Notes: generated by a model not told the origin, from the sequence alone. Shown: positions 21,658 through 32,579, numbered from the stretch's first letter. The stretch is 64,000 nucleotides of DNA from Misgurnus anguillicaudatus (GCF_027580225.2 NC_073339.2:43207501-43271500), one strand, 5' to 3'. A program made the numbers and translations.

Positions 21658-22500
21658 TAAAGGTCCAGTGTGTAGATTTTAGCTTCTAAAAGTTACACAT
21701 TTGCATACATTTTTTTATCCGTTTTAAAGTTTTTATTAATAGTACTTTACGCTTATTTTACATTGAACCTTCGTCTGGTATTTTCTTTTATTGGTATATA
21801 AAACGTGTCTGTCCATGTTGCATGATTTGATGGTCACACTAAACTTTTGTTCCATTGACTTCTATTCATATTCATCTAAATGCATGAGACCGGAAATTCA
21901 AGCTCATGTAGAGATATTACGCTGCGTACCAAAGTCTGGTTTCCTCTGACCTGCAAATTTGTATCACCTGAAAACCCGTAGAACATTGGCTGTTTCTCAA
22001 AATGCGTTCTTCAGCGATCTTGCGTCCTCATGTTCTCGCTCTACGTCATCATTAACCGTCGAAGTTCAATTCCAATTCCCAAGAACGCAAGTACAGAGGA
22101 CGCAAGAAAATACCCGGATGTGTTCTTGATATCGAGAATGCATCGAGTGCAGACTTTCGCGTTGAAATCGCGTTACGCCCCAGAAGTCATTACAGCAAAA
22201 CAATGGCGGAGGTCAGGTGGCCAACAGGAAGATCGCACACATCTTAATTCTAACAAGTGCGTTTTGTGAGAGTTCGTTCTCTGAGGTCGTCGGCAAGACC
22301 GATCTCTACGAGAACGCGTCCGTTCTTTGCGTTCTTGGAATTGAGAAACAGCCATTGGTACGTCACGGCATGAACTTTCTCTACTAAAAAGCAAAGATGG
22401 ACGAAGCGCTTCCCGCCCATATTCACCTGAAAACTATTTACATGCTCAAAGTCTATGGTGACCGGCCCATACGTGATGTGTAATGGTCACTTGACATTTA
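21658..22500. repeat. AAAGGTCCAGTGTGTAG repeat, interrupted
   Basis: It starts AAAGGTCCAGTGTGTAGATT, a familiar start of a fish repeat. The flanks of the inner element (CACCTGAAAACCCGTAG on the left, CACCTGAAAACTATTTAC on the right) share a word. The right limit is not defined. Confidence 0.4.
21987..22354. mobile_element. Small DNA transposon with TGGCTGTTTCTCAA ends
   Basis: The left end TGGCTGTTTCTCAA and right end TTGAGAAACAGCCA are perfectly inverted for 14 bp. The inner arms reiterate GTTCTTGCGT/ACGCAAGAAC-type words (TGCGTCCTCATGTTCTCG, GAACGCAAGTACAGAGGACG). At 368 bp with no transposase it is a MITE. The end type is reminiscent of fish Harbinger-like families. A target duplication is not clear. 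Confidence 0.7.
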
Positions 22501-22517
22501 GATTAAATAAATAAAAT

Positions 22518-22775
22518 ATATGAAGAGTTTCGTTGCAAAACGAGATAAATCCATTTTTTAACATTTTTGTGAAAACATGTTTATTATTATGTTATCATGT
22601 TATTATTTTGTTTTATGGTGCTACTTAGCTGTATTTTTTAAGTTATGAAGGTTTAAATTAAAACAAAACAACTGCAGTTGCATCAAAATTAATTGGAATG
22701 CACAACCAAAAAGCGAGATTTCTGAACAATTAAAAAAACGATGGCTATCTCGTTTTGCAACGAAACTCTTCATAT
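22518..22775. mobile_element. MITE with ATATGAAGAGTTT ends
   Basis: ATATGAAGAGTTTCGTTGCA with AAACGAGAT is exactly mirrored at the right by ATCTCGTTTTGCAACGAAAC and TCTTCATAT. This gives terminal inverted repeats of about 29 bp on a 258-bp element. A related half copy (GGAACCAAACTCTTCATAT) ends near 33250. Confidence 0.8.
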
Positions 22776-22959
22776 CCTTTGTGTAAATGTTTGATTTTTT
22801 ATTTTAAAATTATTTATTTAAATGTTATGATTTAATTGTGATGAATTAATTAAGATTAAAACTGAAAAAGCACTCTTTTAGGAGAAACAACTGTGATATT
22901 AATGAGATCAAATTTGTGACCACTTTGTGAGATCCTGTGTGCTAAAGCAGCATGGTTCA

Positions 22960-23480
22960 AGGGTAGGAAATAAACATAAGCTCCTCCCCTTTTGATTTTC
23001 TAATTAGAGAATTATACCTTTCTTTGAATCTCTGCCCTATCTTGCCTTCAACCCAAGATGTTGTTCAGCTTTCAGCCCACCATGGACTTCAGCCAACACA
23101 ATTACAAAGGAATAAGGGAAGACCTCGTGTGGGCGCTACTGAGAGTGTACTTAAAACAGATTACTTTGGGAGCCTGGGCAGCCGATCAATAGGTATGTTG
23201 ATTACAATAAGCCCCCAGATACTCAGACCACACATTATTTATCCTCTGTGTCTGCTTTAAAAGGATTAGAAATCTATGTTGCGTTCGGCCCATTAATGCA
23301 TTTTATCCCTTTTTGTGGAAAAAAACAACAACATATTAATGGAAATCCTGCGTGAGCTTTCGAGAAATTAATTTCCTATTGATGGGTATTAAAAGACTGC
23401 ATGCTATGTAATAATTATGAGCACCTGCCAAGTTCACTTTTCCTAAACATGAATGAGAGATTTACAGTTTACCATGTGGT
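22960..23480. other. Strong candidate conserved non-coding element
   Basis: Low-repeat block with TTTTCTAATTAGAGAATTAT, GCCCATTAATGCATTTTA, ATATTAATGGAAATCCTGCG, GAGAAATTAATTTCC and TAATAATTATGAGCACC. It also contains a 44-codon frame starting at 23039 and followed by a GTATGT donor-like site at 23193, but a stop precedes the donor. The many TAAT cores and absence of repeats fit an enhancer. Confidence 0.45.
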
Positions 23481-23926
23481 ACATGGATAAAGAATAATCT
23501 GTTGTCAATATGTCTTTGTAATAAGATTAATATTAGTACTTTGCTGTAAGACTACGTAGAAATATGGTTTGGTGAGATATATGGTGCAACAGCCAATTTC
23601 ACAGTTGAAAAGAGGAGGCGGCAAAAGTACTCAGTTTGGGTTTGCTATGGATTGCTCCTAACAAGCTTGAACCCACAACCTTTCGATTACCAGGCAGATC
23701 TCTTTTATATCTCAATTATTTCTTCTAGACATCAATGAGATTAAATGGAAAGCAAATGAAAAACTTCTGCTTCAGTTTCAAATATTTCTCCTGAGAAAAA
23801 AAAACTTTAACCTTGCAAATGTCTACTTTAGTTTTTAAAAAAGAAATGTCAACAATGTCACAAACTGAGCTCATATTTGCAATGTTTGCAATGAAAAATT
23901 ATTATTATTGAATATTTTAATAGGAA
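23481..23926. other. Intergenic with a possible SINE head
   Basis: At 23655-23700 the minus strand reads TCGAAAGGTTGTGGGTTCAA, resembling a tRNA-derived B box region. No A box or SINE tail was seen. The rest is AT-rich. Confidence 0.35.
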
Positions 23927-24361
23927 CACTGTAAAAACAGTAGTTTTCTGTAGAAATCTGTAGAAATTACAATGTTATTGCAGCTGGGTTGCCAGTAATT
24001 TACCGTAGATTTACATTTATGTTATTTACTGGCAAGAGTTTGTTCAAAGTTAAATAAATTTTAAATATTAACAAGTCTTTATCTTTACAGAATAAAACTA
24101 TACAATAACAGCCTCATGCAAAGCATTCTGGGAAACCAGAAATCATCATCAAACTTTTTCTGTTTTTTGCTTCAGATTTTGTTTCCCAGAATGTTTTGCT
24201 TGATGCTGTTTTTTTAGTTTTACTCTGTAAAGACAAAGACTTGTAAATGTTTAATGTTCATTTAACTTTGAACAAACCCTTGCCAGTAAATAACATAAAT
24301 GTAAATCTACGGTAAATTACCGGCAACCCAGCTGCATTTTCTACAGAATTTTTTTACAGTG
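23927..24361. mobile_element. Complete CACTGTAAAAA palindromic MITE
   Basis: The ends are CACTGTAAAAA and TTTTTTTACAGTG. The arms of about 190 bp mirror each other (CAGCTGGGTTGCCAGTAATT; GATTTACATTTATGTTATTT; AAGTCTTTATCTTTACAGA) around a centre near 24150 (CATTCTGGGAAACCAGAAAT). At 435 bp it is the reference copy for the partial ones at 752-1354 and 24905-26445. There is no coding capacity. Confidence 0.85.
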
Positions 24362-24649
24362 AATTTGGACATTTTTAATACATTTTACCCAAATCCAGAT
24401 TATTTTGCAAATCCAGATGCATTTCTGCAGTTATGCGCCTGGCCCGAAGTTAACTTCCTGTCTGTGCTTGTTTATTGGTTTGGCTAGTGACTAAACTGAC
24501 CTTAAAGACAAATACCTTGATGAAAATAAAAAAATGGTTTGATTTACGAAAGACGAGGGAAGACGGCGTGCATGGATCACCGCTGTGCAGATTTGGCAAC
24601 AAGGCAAGAATTGGTTTAAGGGTCTGTAGCAGTTGGGGCCGCTGATTAT

Positions 24650-24900
24650 TTTTTTGGTGGACGCACGAATGCGAGCTCGTCAAAACATGTATTTGGCTTG
24701 TCATGTGTATGGCTTGTCATGTCAAAATATATGTTTGACGCGTTATGTTAACCTATTCATCACGCATCGTGTCAAAATATGTGCCTGCTGCAGATGCTAC
24801 GAATGGGTTTATGATAAAAGACACGCTTTTGTTTGCCAGATACTTGCTTAATCCCATGTTTAATCAGAGTTTAGTGTTAAGTGAGTGTCTTGCACGTATT
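24650..24900. repeat. Dispersed repeat, copy 1 (partner at 34225)
   Basis: It shares GCTTGTCATGTGTATGG, TCAAAATATGTGCCTGCTGC, CCATGTTTAATCAGAGTTTA and GTGAGTGTCTTGCACGTATT with 34250-34470 in the same order. It is enriched in TGACGCG/CACGC words. The family is unnamed to me. Confidence 0.6.
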
Positions 24901-25034
24901 TTGAGGATTTCTGGATCTCAGAATGCTTTGCACGAGGCTGTTATTTTATAGATTTATTCTGTAAAGACAAAGACTTAATGTTTAATGTTCATTTAACTTT
25001 GAACAAACTCTTGCCATCAATTTATATCTACAGT

Positions 25035-26390
25035 CAGTGGCGGAACTAGAATTTCTTTAATGGGGTGGCCAAAGGTACTTTAGGGGGTCCATAGTCCATA
25101 AAAGAAAATGACGGGTAATCATAAATGAATCTTTTGATCGCATTATATGTAAACAAAATAAGGGTGAATTTTAAATCTTTCTACTGTATTTCTTACATCT
25201 GATTTAATGTCTGTTAAAGGGATTCACCCAAAAATTTAAATTCTGTCATCATTTACTCACCCTTATGTTGTTCTAAGAAAGAACAACATAAGGATGTAAA
25301 AATGATGACAGAATTTTCATTTTGTGAAGTATCCCTTTAATGAAACCAAAGTTTATGAAATCTAAACTCCATGATAAACCTTTAACTTACTTCAAATAGC
25401 AGTGCTCAACACAAAGGATGCTTGGATTAATCTTTATTTACGAAGATTCAGAAGATGCATAAGTTTTCTTTTTTCTTTTGATATTTAATTAACTTTAATG
25501 ACATATTTCAACACGTTAGGATAAGACCGAATGCAATAAAATGTTTATTCGTTTAAGACGTAAAACAGTAACCAAATGTTTAGTATGAAAATCACCAAAA
25601 CAGCTATTTTGACATATGAGCATTTGTCCGTTTAAGCAAAAAAGACGCGAACATGAAGTCGTTTAAGCTCTATCGGATATGCGCGTCGCACTTGCAAGTT
25701 TAATGTGGCAATCCAGTCGAATTTACAATCATACAGTAGCCTATAAAGATCACGTCAAGAATGAAAACATGGTGCTGGGTTTTGTTGTAAAAAGAATTGG
25801 CAATCTTAGACTTTATTCAGTCCATAAGAAAATTACCACACTTCCAGCATATACAGTGAAATCATGTAGTATTAGCAATGTACGACTTCACTTACATAAT
25901 TTTAAAGAGATTCCAAGCATTATGTAGACATGACATTTATCTTCTGATGGTATGAAAAGTATTCGTTAAGTTACAGTAATTTTTCTGACGCGTTTTTGAA
26001 AAGACGTCACTGATGGAGAGATAACAGAACGCGCATTATGTATATTTTCTCAATTTTGTGAAAAGCACAACATTCAGTTTTTATAGACATACAAAAAATG
26101 ACACTTTAACGTTTTAAATGATGTATAAATCATATATGCATGTCCAAAATCAGTAGAGTAATCCAAGTCTCTTTGCGCAGTGATAAAAAATAAAGAGTTT
26201 GCGCCGCGACCGCAGGGAATTAATATTCATAGTGTTTGTTTTTAACAATGTGCTGCGCTGCCGCACGTCGAAAATAAACATAGCGATTAAGTAAAAGTAG
26301 CGCATTAAATTTGGGGTGGCACACGGGGTGGCCAGTGACATGTCAAGGGTGTCCAGTGCCACCCTGGACACCCCTCTGGCTCCGCCACTG
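25035..26390. mobile_element. Non-autonomous hAT transposon, exact 8-bp target duplication
   Basis: It begins CAGTGGCGGAACTAGAA and ends CTGGCTCCGCCACTG. The octamer TCTACAGT lies immediately on both sides (25027-25034 and 26391-26398). Eight-base duplications plus CAG..CTG ends define hAT. Subterminal GGGGTGGCCAAAG on the left pairs loosely with GGGGTGGCCAGTG on the right. At 1356 bp it has no transposase frame and itself contains a small MITE at 25214-25339. The 82-codon frame at 25679 has no hAT domain. Confidence 0.9.
25214..25339. mobile_element. TTAAAGGG palindromic MITE, compact copy
   Basis: TTAAAGGGATTCACCCAAAA and ACTCACCCTTATGTTGTTCT are mirrored by AGAACAACATAAGGATG and GTGAAGTATCCCTTTAA, giving a near-perfect 126-bp hairpin. 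The TTAA ends and AAAGGG start resemble the T2/Kolobok type of vertebrate MITE. It is nested inside the hAT element. Confidence 0.8.
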
Positions 26391-26445
26391 TCTACAGTAA
26401 GTTTCTGGCAAACAGCTGCATAACTACAGCACCATTATATCACAG

Positions 26446-26949
26446 CTTTAAGTTTCATTATGTGATCTGACATTAATGTAAAGCTTTTTATGTTTTAAAG
26501 CTGACCCACTTTTGACCTAAATGTCAAACTATCTCAGACCGGGAATAAGACAGGCTCTTTAGCATTCATCTTTCTTCCTAATAATCTCTATTCTGTATAA
26601 TTTACCTCAAATGTCAGCAGTCGGAAAAAAGCAGAAATTACATTTAAAAATAATTCATTGTGAATTAACAGTGCGGTATATTTAATACAGGTTGCTATGA
26701 TTTTATAAACTGTAGCTTTTATGCTTGCAGTAATTGAACCACCACACAGGCTTTCCCAAAATGCATTGCATTTGTTTTTTCCAAATGTATCTTCTTTTTA
26801 AAAGGCATACTTGGCCATTTGTTTTATACACTTGTTTAGTTTGGATTTTTTTTAATCTAAATTTGGTTGATTCACCATTGTAGAGATTTGAATGTCATTA
26901 TAAAACTTCAACAGATAAAAGAGGAAACCACCTATGCACACATACAGTA
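26446..26949. other. Intergenic, partly low-repeat
   Basis: 26490-26700 has complex composition (ATAATCTCTATTCTGTATAA, AATAATTCATTGTGAATTAA) and could be a small regulatory block. No repeat terminus or gene was found. Confidence 0.3.
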
Positions 26950-27225
26950 TGTGATCCTGGACCAGTCGTAAGTCGCGAAGGTATTTTTGTAGCAATAGCC
27001 AGCAATACATTGTATCTGTCAAAATTGTTGATTTTTAATGCCAAAAATTATTGGGATTAATATCATGTTCAATAAAGATATTTTCTAAAGTTTGTACTGT
27101 AAATCTATTTATTAGTAGTAATATGTGTTTTGTCAAGGACTTAATTTGGACAACTGTAAAGGAAATTTTCTCAATATATCTTAATTTTTACCCTCAGATT
27201 GCAGATTTTCAAAAACTTAAATATT
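26950..27225 (+). mobile_element. Left part of the TGTGACCCTGGACC family
   Basis: TGTGATCCTGGACCAGTCGT, GTAGCAATAGCCAGCAATAC, AATATGTGTTTTGTCAAGGA and CAGATTGCAGATTTTC follow the order of this common fish element. The right end is missing; see 13254-13341 for a right end. Confidence 0.7.
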
Positions 27226-27417
27226 ATATAATAATGAGAAAAAAAAGAGAAGCCCCATGTTATTATATAAATATAACTTAAAAAAAGACGATTTTACTAT
27301 AATTTATTTTAACAAGAGAGGCAGCAAATAACTTTTTACAATGTGTTAACTAAAATATTACTTTGTCGTCTTCTCCTCTCTATTCCATTAATGCTATCTA
27401 GGAGAAAAAATGATATA

Positions 27418-27900
27418 TTAAAGGTGCTGTAGAATGTAAAACTGTATTTAGCTAGGCATAGATGAATAATAAGAGTTTTGTACATGGTAGTGACATATTG
27501 TGAGCCTCAAACATGATTGTTTCCTTCTTATGCTAATCGCGTGCATGCAAAAAACAGCTGAAAAAATGGCCAATCTCAAGATAATGACTGTGACGTTATA
27601 GTCGAGATGTATGCCCCAACATTACATTACACATTAAATTAAGTACAATGTTGTTACAATGCTAAAATCATAGTTGTTACTGCTTAGCGCTATATGCCTT
27701 TTAATGCTATATGCTAACGGTTTTAGGCTGAAATTCGTAACAGTTACGTTTTGCAGGTCCATACTAAAAAAAAACCCCACAAACTTACCACTCAGAAACT
27801 TCCATTAACAATCTCTAAACAATTAACTATTCCTCAAAATGTGTATCTTTGTATCTGTAACAACCAATCAGAGCAGAGCTCAACAGACCATTTCAAATAA
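27418..27900 (+). mobile_element. TTAAAGGTGCTGTAGAATG element
   Basis: It begins TTAAAGGTGCTGTAGAATGT and continues with AGCTAGGCATAGATGAATAA and ACATATTGTGAGCCTCAAAC. The same terminus appears alone on the opposite strand at 51697-51742. The right end was not found, so the limit at 27900 (near CAACCAATCAGAGC) is approximate. Confidence 0.55.
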
Positions 27901-28189
27901 CTTAATAATAAAACATTTAATTCTGGGGAAAAATCCTTAATCCTTAATAATTTACACCTGTCAAATATTACTTAATCTGTGTGGTACAAATCTGTTCTGA
28001 ATCAAAAAATAAATCGTACACAATCATTCTGGACTTCCAGTTTCTATGGTGAAAATTACAGTGTATATTGGCCCCAATTACTGTAATTAGAGTATTCAGC
28101 TCTTTGTTAAAATGAGAATCGCCTTACAAGAGTTCAAAATGTCCATTACATATCTGCCAAATGTAATACTTTATAAATCATTGAGTGTT

Positions 28190-28640
28190 GTGACCCTTCT
28201 CAGATGATTATTAAGAAGTTAGCTGCATAAATTTAATGCTGAGCTTCAGATACGTTTAACAAATGCTTGGCTTTCTGCAGGGAAGATGATGTGTTGTGGG
28301 AGAACTGTTGATGGGTTCCCTTGGTCAAAACAGCAGTGGGACGCGTCTTTCTGAATATTTTGGAGTTGGAGAAAACCTTGAAGTGTTGAAGCTGTTTGGG
28401 ACATTTCATGTCTTACTTTGACCCATTTCTGTATGACCCCTGTAAATAATAAAACACAGAAAGATCTTGTAGCATCACCACTAAGTGGACCAATTATCTT
28501 CATAAAGACCTTGTGAAATGGGTTGAATTACCTTACCCAGCATGGATCTTTGTCCGCCCAGTCAGAGCTCTATCAGTTCTTCACATCTGGACTTCACAAG
28601 ATTGAATGGTCAGGGCATGAAGTATGTTTAACTTAAAGGT
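28190..28640. other. Candidate conserved non-coding block
   Basis: Complex low-repeat sequence with GATGATTATTAAGAAGTTAG, CTTTGACCCATTTCTGTATG and GTGGACCAATTATCTTC. The 85-codon minus frame at 28246-28503 has no recognised domain or splice context. Regulatory function is inferred only from composition. Confidence 0.35.
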
Positions 28641-29025
28641 TACATGGAATAAAGTGGCACAAATTGATTTCTGTTTTATAACTTAGTCCCCTAATTCTCT
28701 CAAACAGCTCCTTTAGCTATTGTGTTAAAGCTAACAGCAGGTGATTGGAACGCCAAGCTGTCAAATTTGCCAAATTTTCTTTAAAGAACAGGTCTCCAAA
28801 GAACAAGCCATAACTGCTCAAATACATCTAAGTAATACAATATGGACATAAAAAACCTGATTCTCAAATTGTTTTGCCCAGAAGTTGTTAGAAGTGATGG
28901 CTTTCTGACCACCTGGGTTTTATCTCTGATTTTACTCCAAACTCAGACTTATGGTTAGCAATCAAAGGAGAATAATGAACAAATTCCCCCTTAAACGACA
29001 ACACTAGTATGACTTTAGTCTATAT

Positions 29026-29100
29026 CAGGGGTTTTCATGTGGTCCAGCAACACCCAGGAGGATCTAAGGGGTCCCCAGAAATTTTCAGAGAAAATTTTGT
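29026..29100 (+). mobile_element. hAT-like transposon end
   Basis: CAGGGGTTTTCATGTGGTCC followed by GGATCTAAGGGGTCCCCAG resembles the CAGGGGTTTTCAAACTGGGG start of fish hAT elements. There is no partner end nearby, so it is a truncated copy. A similar end in minus orientation lies at 45385-45424. Confidence 0.5.
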
Positions 29101-29135
29101 AAAAAAATAAATAAAAATCCAATTATTTAAGTTTG

Positions 29136-29740
29136 GCAATAATATGTAAGGAATAATTGATAACGGTCCGTTGAATTATTAGAAGAATAATGCACACCTG
29201 AGGTGGTGATGCGGCCACGACCTTGGGTGTGCATTATTTTTAAGTCAACAGCCCGAATCAATTATTCCGCTTATACTACGGTTACTACACCTCAAGACAT
29301 CGATCACATGTTATATTTAAATGGATTTGTCCAGTTTTTGTACTTAATTCGCCATTGTGAGTAGGACTATTTCTTCAGCGTCTCATCCAACGTTTTTTTT
29401 TTGCTTGTTCCAAAACATCATTTTAAAGACACAGAGAGAGACGGAAAGAAAGAAAGAGAGAGAGCGAGCGAGCGAGAGAGAGAGAGAGAGAGAGAGGGCG
29501 AGTGAGAGAGATTGTGTGAACGAGGCTACCTCTGTGCGTCTCTAAACATCGCTGTCATGTTGTTTTTGTTAGTCCATTATTACAGTTAAATATGTAAAGT
29601 GATATTTGATAATGCGGTCAAGAGAGCTGCTTGGAACTACATTCGCCATGCGTTTCCCAGAAAGTAATTGCACACCTCAGAACGTTCATTAGCCAATCAG
29701 ATTCAAGCATTCAACGGACCCGTAGTATAAGCTGTTGTTA
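29136..29740. mobile_element. Inverted-repeat element with ACGGTCCGTTGAAT ends
   Basis: GATAACGGTCCGTTGAATTA on the left is mirrored by ATTCAACGGACCCGTAGTAT on the right. A second pair is GAATAATGCACACCTGAGG (left) and GTAATTGCACACCTCAG (right). The interior carries a GA microsatellite at 29425-29515. No transposase frame was seen. Confidence 0.6.
29425..29515. repeat. GA-rich microsatellite
   Basis: Interrupted GA/GAAA/GAGC repeats. The arginine/glutamate-rich frame crossing it is an artefact. Confidence 0.9.
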
Positions 29741-29749
29741 TATTATATT

Positions 29750-29905
29750 AGGTAAGGATCATGGTCTAAAAATATATTTTGTAAGACTGTAAATATATAA
29801 AACATTTATTGATCATTAGTAATATGTGTTGCTGAGGACTTCATTTGGACAATTTTTTTTAACAACGGTTTTCTAAATATTAATTTTTTTTTGCAGCCTA
29901 ATTTT
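29750..29905 (+). mobile_element. Internal fragment of the TGTGACCCTGGACC family
   Basis: GATCATGGTCTAAAAATATA, TTGATCATTAGTAATATGTG and GGACTTCATTTGGACAA match the middle of the element whose left part is at 26950. Confidence 0.6.
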
Positions 29906-30009
29906 TTTAATGTCAATTGTTCTCACTTGTTCTCTATAATCTTAGACCTGACACTGTGAGTTCTCACTGTTTTCATTGCATCTTGCTGGTAATCTTTTAA
30001 CGTCACTGC

Positions 30010-30366
30010 AGTCACGTGACTTTAGTCTTGCGCATGCGTCTCACAACAGACGTGGAAGAGAAGACAAGCTGAATAAAGTCGTAATTTTTGTTATTTTTGG
30101 ACCAAAATGTATTTTCAATGCTTCAACACATTCTAACTGACCCACTGATGTCACATGGACTACTCTGATGATGTTTGTATTACCTTTCTGGATATGGACA
30201 GTATACCATACGTAGATTTTTAATGAAGGGTCAACAAGCTCTCGGACTAAATATAAAACATCTTAAACTGTGTTTCCGAAGATGAACGGAGGTCTTACGA
30301 GTGGAATGACATGAGGGTGAGTCATTAATGACATTATTTTCATTTTTGGGTGAACTATCCCTTTAA
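30010..30366 (+). mobile_element. Right half of a TTAAAGGGATAGTTCACCC element
   Basis: CTCTCGGACTAAATATAAAA, TTCCGAAGATGAACGGAGGT, CTTACGAGTGGAATGACATG and the end TTTGGGTGAACTATCCCTTT define a well-known fish MITE right arm. The start near 30010 is approximate. The left arm is missing. Confidence 0.65.
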
Positions 30367-30389
30367 GTGACAGCACAGTTTACAATGAC

Positions 30390-30650
30390 TGATTATTAAT
30401 CAAAGGCTTCATAGTCCAGATTTAAGTAAAGAGGACTGCAGGGCTTTAGTCAGGAGGAATGCTGCAGTCGCTCATGCCTCCAAAAGGTCTTCTGCTGATG
30501 CTGGGTCAGAGTATAAAAACATCTGTTACTCTGTGGTGAACCCTGTTGTCACCGCATTATCTCCAACAGTGCACACTGTCACTGGGGCGGAAGATAAAGC
30601 AGCGATTATGGGATGGACTGGATACTGCAGGTTTCAGACACTTAACATAC
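30390..30650. other. Candidate conserved non-coding block
   Basis: Complex, low-repeat and higher in GC: CTGCAGGGCTTTAGTCAGG, GTCGCTCATGCCTCC and GATAAAGCAGCGATTATGGG. It contains no repeat terminus and no long frame. Confidence 0.35.
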
Positions 30651-30795
30651 AGTATTTTTATGCAATTCAACAAATTGCAAAACAAAAAATGTAGTTGAGC
30701 TTAAAACTGCTGTAGAAGTATAAGTAGTTTAAAACATTACAATATAAAAATAAAAGTGGATGAGATATCAATAAATTAGTAGACTAAAATACATT

Positions 30796-31020
30796 CAGTG
30801 GCAAGAAAAAGTATGTGAACCCCTAGAAATGAACTGTTTTTTTACACTGATTTGCCATAAAATGTGATCTGATCCTCATTTAGGTCACAACAATAGAAAA
30901 CACAATGTTTATAAGCTGACAAAACACTAATAAGTCTAGTTTCTTTTGTTTTTTAAACATTCATGTTGTTGGAGGACAATGTACAGTAAGTGAACCATGT
31001 AGACTAATTACTTTAATGAA
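30796..31020 (+). mobile_element. Left end of a Tc1/mariner-like element
   Basis: CAGTGGCAAGAAAAAGTATG and TGAACCCC are the usual start of a Tc1-like family in fish and frogs, followed by TAAAATGTGATCTGATCCTC and GGTCACAACAATAGAAAAC. No transposase remains and the right terminus is missing. Confidence 0.6.
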
Positions 31021-31042
31021 AGCTAATAATGTCAGAAATAAA

Positions 31043-31290
31043 ATGAGTTTAAAGGTGTGGTTTAGTGATGACTTAAACATTTTAAGATTGCTGTTCTTTA
31101 AGAAAAAACACCGACTTTTGTGGATTTTAGCTTATTCATCGTACCCCCCAGAGATAGATAAGCTAGCCTACCCACCGCTAGCCTAGCTTAGCACAAAGAC
31201 TGGAAGTAAATGGCTCCAGCTAGCATCCTGCTACCAATAAGTGACAAAATAACACCAACATTTTCCTATTTATATGTTGTGATTTGTAAA
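31043..31290 (+). mobile_element. TTTAAAGGTGTGG element with TTAGCACAAAGACTGG core
   Basis: It begins TTTAAAGGTGTGGTTTAGTG and contains GCTAGCCTAGCTTAGCACAA, AGACTGGAAGTAAATGG and ATATGTTGTGATTTGTA, hallmarks of a common fish TTAA-type repeat. The right end was not found. Confidence 0.55.
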
Positions 31291-32375
31291 GTCACAGCAT
31301 GTACAATTAAAAATGTCACATGACACCGTATACATACTGAAAATCTCACACTTTTTGTAAAAAGTGTTTGACCATGTTTGATGTTTAATTAAGAAAAAAA
31401 TGCTTAAAAGATAGACAATCTATAGTTTATTCTGATAAAATAAGGCTGTGTGCAAAAATACAAAGTGAATAAAAACAGCGACAGTCTCCATATTACTATT
31501 TTTATGAAATGAAAACACTACTATTTGTCATTTTCATTTTTGGATAGACTAACCTTTAAACTAACACTTCTTTTAGCAAGACATTTTGTGTCAACACAAG
31601 CACTTTTCCACAAGCAAAAATAAACCGACATCACTCGAGTTTAAAGCTTACTTTAAAAGTGTACCATTTTTGGTACAAAAATGTAAGATACTTTGGAAAG
31701 AAACAAACAAAGAAACTATCTTGACTACTTCAAATAAAGGCCTCGGGTTTGTTGAAATAGATGCCAGGTTTCAGCTGTGCTTCTCTGTGTCAGTTTTTAG
31801 GCATAGACCATCATTTCAGTTTGACAGCTGTCAACAACACTAATGTTTTTCCCACAAATTATCCAAACCAGCGTGGACAAGCCATTTTTTAAATGAGCAA
31901 CACAACGGTTCACGAAATGTACCTTTTACAGTTGGTGTATTGAAATACAAATAAATTATAGCTTTGTCAGTCTCAGATTGAGAGACTACATCAGAAGTCA
32001 GAGCATTTATATTTAAAGTGTGTTTAATCATATTTCAGGAGAATTCAAAGTGATCATTCTTTTAGCCATTATCATTTAAACAACCTTCTTATTCTTATTG
32101 ATCTCATTAACGTCTAAAATCATTCAAGACATACAGCAGCATTAGACTCTCCCAAAGGAAAGAGAAATCACGAATGAGACCACTTTAAAATCAAAATTTT
32201 GCCCCAGACAGCACTAAGAATAAAACAGCAAACAGCTTGGACACAAGACTCTTGTTTCTCCTAAGACCCTTGTGATAATAATAAATCATAAAAATGATAT
32301 CATTATCGGTGGGAGTGAATCAGCTGTAGGCTGCGTCCAAATACCCACGCTTTCTGTCTTGGCCACTAGAGAGCA
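31291..32375. other. Intergenic, no gene; one MITE end
   Basis: At 31520-31560 the words TTTTCATTTTTGGATAGAC and AACCTTTAA resemble a TTAAAGG-type right end. The frame at 31586-31843 and the minus frame at 31840-32031 have no domain. The rest is unassigned. Confidence 0.35.
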
Positions 32376-32510
32376 TAATTCCCATGCTGGTCTATGCTGG
32401 TTTGGTGCTGGTTTAGCTGCTGGTCACCAGCATACCAGCACCAAAACACAGCATGCTGGTATGCTGTGTTTTGGTGCTGGTATGCTGGTTTTTCCAGCAG
32501 GGTTGTTTGG
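32376..32510. repeat. GCTGGT-hexamer repeat with a perfect 29-bp-arm palindrome
   Basis: Left arm 32426-32454 and right arm 32461-32489 are exact reverse complements around the 6-base spacer GCTGGT. The whole stretch is built of GCTGGT/ACCAGC and TATGCTGG words. I recognise similar blocks scattered in fish genomes. The frame crossing it is an artefact. Confidence 0.85.
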
Positions 32511-32579
32511 TGAAATTATACATTTGTTAGGAAAAAAATAATATTTTCATATTTTGAGCTTATTTGGCAACAGTAAATA

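Larger units (their letters stand above)
24905..26445 (+). mobile_element. CACTGTAAAAA-family half copy split by a hAT element
   Basis: 24925-25034 matches the right arm of the family (GAGGCTGTTATTTTATAG, CTGTAAAGACAAAGACTTAA, TTCATTTAACTTTGAACAAA). After the hAT insertion it resumes at 26391 with TCTACAGTAAGTTTCTGGCA and AACAGCTGC. The TACAG terminus is lost. Confidence 0.65.

Noticed and set aside
23039..23192. 44-codon frame followed by a donor-like GTATGT
   Set aside because: There is a stop codon before the donor and an in-frame stop just upstream, with no recognisable domain. Kept only as a low-priority check.
29357..29545. Arg/Glu-rich 62-codon frame
   Set aside because: It is generated by a GA microsatellite inside an inverted-repeat element.
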